This document shows positions 11,959 through 14,055 of a DNA stretch of 14,055 nucleotides, piece after piece. Each line of letters opens with the position of its first letter. Position 1 is the stretch's first letter. The translations under genes were made by a program, and so were the position numbers. Location: contig DATDWF010000059.1 in NCBI GenBank assembly GCA_035289745.1, forward strand, positions 1 to 14,055. The letters are read 5' to 3'. The notes beneath the pieces were generated by a model that saw nothing but the letters and a program-made list of their open reading frames with translations, searched no databases and was not told the DNA's origin. Origin of the DNA: JAUYQE01 sp035289745 (GTDB lineage: Archaea > Nanobdellota > Nanobdellia > Woesearchaeales > GW2011-AR9).

Positions 11959-13134
11959 ATGTTCGAAAAGAGAGGCCAGTCTGCTGCGGGAGCTGCCGTT
12001 CTTATCGCCGTCATTGCTGCACTAATCATTATGTTCGTCATTCTCGTGCCGCCGAAAGAGCGGGCGATCATTCTGGGCGATGAGCAAGCTCCCGGAGTTC
12101 CCGGCATTCCTGCAGCGGAAAAGAACCTGCTGACCGCCAGCCCCGGCCGCATTGATTATTTAACCCAAAAAGAAGTAGAACATCCTTTGCCTGCGGTAGC
12201 GGTCTATACGCGAACGGAAAGCAAAAAGCTGGCAGACAAGAACTTGGCGTATGCCAAGAACGGCCTCTTCTCGGAAGAAGTGAGCGAATTCCGTTTCATG
12301 CTCGCTGATGTTGCCCATACGGACAATGTAGTTCTGCATTTCGCCGTCGAAGCCCTGAGCGGCAGATTACAGGCCCTTTTCAACGGCGAAGAAGTCTATG
12401 ATGCTGAAGTTCTTTTAGGCGCTATCCAGCCCATTCCTTTGCCGAAGCGGCTGCTCAAAGACGATAATCTTATCGTCTTTTCCGTGTCGTCGCCCGGAGC
12501 AGCGTTCTGGAGAACCAATGAAGTCTCCTTGAAGAATATCCGCGTCGTGGGCGATGTGACGGACCTGGGCGCGCAATTCTCCCGGAACGTCTTCCTGGTT
12601 TCCGAAACGGAGAAACAAAATCTTGAAAAAGTAACATTAAAGTTCCAGCCGGGCTGCGTTTCCGGCAGCAGCAAGCTGCAAGTCCTGGTGAATGGCCATG
12701 AAGTATACAACGCGGTGCCGGACTGTGCGCTGGCTTTTATCCCCCTGGAAATTGCTCCTGACAGCATCCGCCGCGGCGAAAATGAAGTCATCTTTACGAC
12801 AGAACGGGGCACGTATCTGCTGTCCGGCGTCGTTATCCTCTCAGAACTGCGGGAAGTGGAATATCCGACCTATTATTTTGACCTCTCACTGGAAGAATAT
12901 GAGCAGGTAAAAGATGAAGACCTGCGGGTTCGCCTGCGGATGGAATTTGTGGATATCACCACAGATAAGTTTGGAGAGCTGATCTACAATGGCCATACCC
13001 AGCACTTTGATACGAAAGAAGGATTCTTTGTCACGGATCTCAGCGAAGACGTCGTCCGGGGAGCGAATGCGCTCAAGATCAAGCCCCGGAAAACGATAGA
13101 AGTGCGGGAGTTGCGGGTGGATTTGGTAGAATAA
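11959..13134 (+). CDS. Membrane-anchored surface protein with three tandem beta-rich repeats, 391 aa
   Basis: The N-terminus MFEKRGQSAAGAAVLIAVIA with hydrophobic residues to about 30 looks like a pilin-like (class III type) signal or a simple anchor. The rest is then extracellular. After a Pro/Gly linker (40-60) come three similar domains. Domain 1 (about 111-200) has LQALFNGEEVYDAE and LPKRLLKDDNLIVFSV. Domain 2 (about 210-303) has LQVLVNGHEVYNA and SIRRGENEVIFTTE ending ILSELREVEYP. Domain 3 (about 305-391) has ELIYNGHTQHFDT and VVRGANALKIKP ending VRELRVDLVE. The shared plan (strand, NG turn, then L-x-x-G-x-N-x-L-x-F) is that of a jelly-roll, galactose-binding-like fold. Carbohydrate or envelope binding is possible but unproven. 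The start is fixed by the TATA box 25 bases upstream. I recall this KRGQ-AAGAAV anchor from DPANN genomes. Confidence 0.8.
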   Translation: MFEKRGQSAAGAAVLIAVIAALIIMFVILVPPKERAIILGDEQAPGVPGIPAAEKNLLTASPGRIDYLTQKEVEHPLPAVAVYTRTESKKLADKNLAYAKNGLFSEEVSEFRFMLADVAHTDNVVLHFAVEALSGRLQALFNGEEVYDAEVLLGAIQPIPLPKRLLKDDNLIVFSVSSPGAAFWRTNEVSLKNIRVVGDVTDLGAQFSRNVFLVSETEKQNLEKVTLKFQPGCVSGSSKLQVLVNGHEVYNAVPDCALAFIPLEIAPDSIRRGENEVIFTTERGTYLLSGVVILSELREVEYPTYYFDLSLEEYEQVKDEDLRVRLRMEFVDITTDKFGELIYNGHTQHFDTKEGFFVTDLSEDVVRGANALKIKPRKTIEVRELRVDLVE

Positions 13135-13135
13135 G

Positions 13136-13175
13136 CTTTTTCATTTCTTGGTTAGCGGTAGTTAGTTTTTTATAT
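13136..13175 (+). terminator. T-rich region after the 391-aa gene
   Basis: T5 directly after the stop and T6 at about 13166-13171 form a loose archaeal-type terminator. The second run merges into a TATA-like TTTTATATT (13168-13176) that may serve the next gene, with transcription starting near 13198. Confidence 0.4.
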
Positions 13176-13188
13176 TCTCGTTCTTATT

Positions 13189-13218
13189 CTTAATATAAAG
13201 AGGAAAAAAGAGGGACAG
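13189..13218 (+). promoter_or_regulatory. Promoter/ribosome binding site region for the final membrane protein
   Basis: TTAATATAAAG (13189-13199) is a second TATA candidate that would give a leaderless mRNA starting at the ATG 13219. The purine-rich AAGAGGGACAG just before the ATG offers a ribosome binding site if the upstream TATA box (13168-13176) is used. The sequence does not decide between the two. Confidence 0.35.
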
Positions 13219-14055
13219 ATGGTTGGCATACCGGGTGGCGGACTGGCAAAAGTTGGTGCAGCGTATGCGGTCACCAAGAGCGCTTTAGGAGCATTAGGCC
13301 AGTATTTCAGCTTGTTCTTGATAATAGTGGGGCTGCTGCACTTCATCTTCATTCGCGGCGGTCCGCTCCATGAAATGGCGGCCATTATTATGTTCATTCT
13401 GGGAACGGTTGCAACTGTGGGCTTTTTCCGCAACTCTGACTTCTGGGAAGGCAGCCCGCCTATTCATCACACGCTGGGCGCCTGGATCACGGCAACGGCG
13501 TTTCTTTTCTGGTATTTTCCGGGAGGGAGGACAGCATCCAGCTTGCTGTATACGGGAATTATCTGGGGCCTTCTTCTCGTTATCTACGGCCTCATTGCGA
13601 CAAAAGGAGAAGGCACCAAAGCCTTTGCGCTGGGGCTCATTCCCGTCATTTTTTTCTTTATGGATGTGGCTGCCGCATGGCTTTTTGGCCCGGAAATGTT
13701 GAACTGGCGGATTACTGAAGGCTTGCAAACCCTCATTTTTTACGTGCCGTGGTGGACACTGTTGGGATGGATTTTGCTGCCAACGAAAAATGCCATCGTC
13801 AATATCGTTAAAATCGTCGGCCTCATCCTTTTAGTGCTGGTGGTCATCGGGCCTTTTCTCCCGGCAGTGGGCCACGAGTCTGCAGAGTCGCTGATCCCTG
13901 GCACCCAAGGATTTCTGGAAACCAAACGGCAATTGCAAGAAGGGCTGCCAAGGCAGGAAAACCCTTTCGTCTCCAACTTCAAATGCATTACCGCCGGCCG
14001 CTATGAGGATCTGCCCGCGTGCGTTGAAGAGCGACGAGTGGAGTCAGAGCTTCGC
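13219..14055 (+). CDS. Polytopic membrane protein, first 279 residues (3' end outside window)
   Basis: The frame is open from the ATG at 13219 to the end of the window and starts MVGIPGGGLAKVGAAYAVTK. About seven hydrophobic segments are visible: 28-46, 52-70, 85-100, 107-127, 134-156, 168-187 and 192-215. A soluble region follows, with IPGTQGFLETKRQLQEGLPR, two cysteines (256 and 268) and ERRVESELR at the cut end. I do not recognise a transporter or enzyme motif. It follows the 391-aa surface protein by 84 bases on the same strand, and the two may serve one envelope structure, which is inference. The part after residue 215 may continue into a large soluble or coiled-coil domain outside the window. 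Confidence 0.8.
   Translation, partial: MVGIPGGGLAKVGAAYAVTKSALGALGQYFSLFLIIVGLLHFIFIRGGPLHEMAAIIMFILGTVATVGFFRNSDFWEGSPPIHHTLGAWITATAFLFWYFPGGRTASSLLYTGIIWGLLLVIYGLIATKGEGTKAFALGLIPVIFFFMDVAAAWLFGPEMLNWRITEGLQTLIFYVPWWTLLGWILLPTKNAIVNIVKIVGLILLVLVVIGPFLPAVGHESAESLIPGTQGFLETKRQLQEGLPRQENPFVSNFKCITAGRYEDLPACVEERRVESELR

Noticed and set aside
1..14055. CRISPR array, insertion sequence, integrase or attachment sites
   Set aside because: No regularly spaced repeats, transposase motifs or paired terminal inverted repeats were seen, although 9545-11110 has an accessory character.

Overview
The window is a chromosomal segment of an archaeon. The direct evidence is a set of archaeal or archaeal/eukaryotic-type genes: the C-terminus of SecY, an EMC3/TMCO1-type (DUF106) insertase, ribosomal proteins eL34 and eL14, archaeal-type PheS and PheT, a TrmB-family regulator and the ribosome-rescue factor pelota. 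Promoters have TATA boxes placed about 25-31 bases before many start codons. The small unknown proteins, the DUF2683-like/RelE pair and the membrane-anchored protein beginning with a KRGQ-AAGAAV segment suggest a DPANN lineage such as Woesearchaeota. That assignment is inference from memory of such genomes, not a search.

Layout. Positions 2-2968 (+) hold a rearranged version of the conserved archaeal secY-adk-DUF106-eL34-cmk-eL14-cbf5 neighbourhood. An unknown 295-aa protein sits where adenylate kinase often lies, cytidylate kinase is missing between eL34 and eL14 (which overlap by ATGA), and no cbf5 follows. An unknown 184-aa protein is at 3036-3590 (+). The minus strand from 9026 to 3633 carries, in transcription order, pelota (own promoter), a TrmB-like regulator with a candidate operator, and pheS-pheT.

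Positions 9032-11865 are an accessory-looking stretch: a DUF2683-like antitoxin and RelE-type toxin, a degenerate winged-helix fragment with a frameshift in an A7 run, an unknown 165-aa protein, a divergent secreted/anchored protein (+), and an ATGA-coupled nucleotidyltransferase-fold protein plus 66-aa protein (-). Positions 11959-13134 (+) encode a membrane-anchored extracellular protein with three tandem beta-rich repeats. It is followed by the first 279 residues of a polytopic membrane protein that runs off the end of the window.

How the genes work together. SecY and the DUF106 protein act in membrane protein insertion and sit beside ribosomal protein genes. PheS and PheT form one enzyme and are adjacent. 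A RelE-family toxin typically leaves ribosomes stalled on broken mRNA, and pelota, which rescues such ribosomes, starts 53 bases downstream on the same strand. The 3' third is devoted largely to cell-envelope proteins. No tRNA, rRNA, CRISPR array or insertion sequence was recognised.
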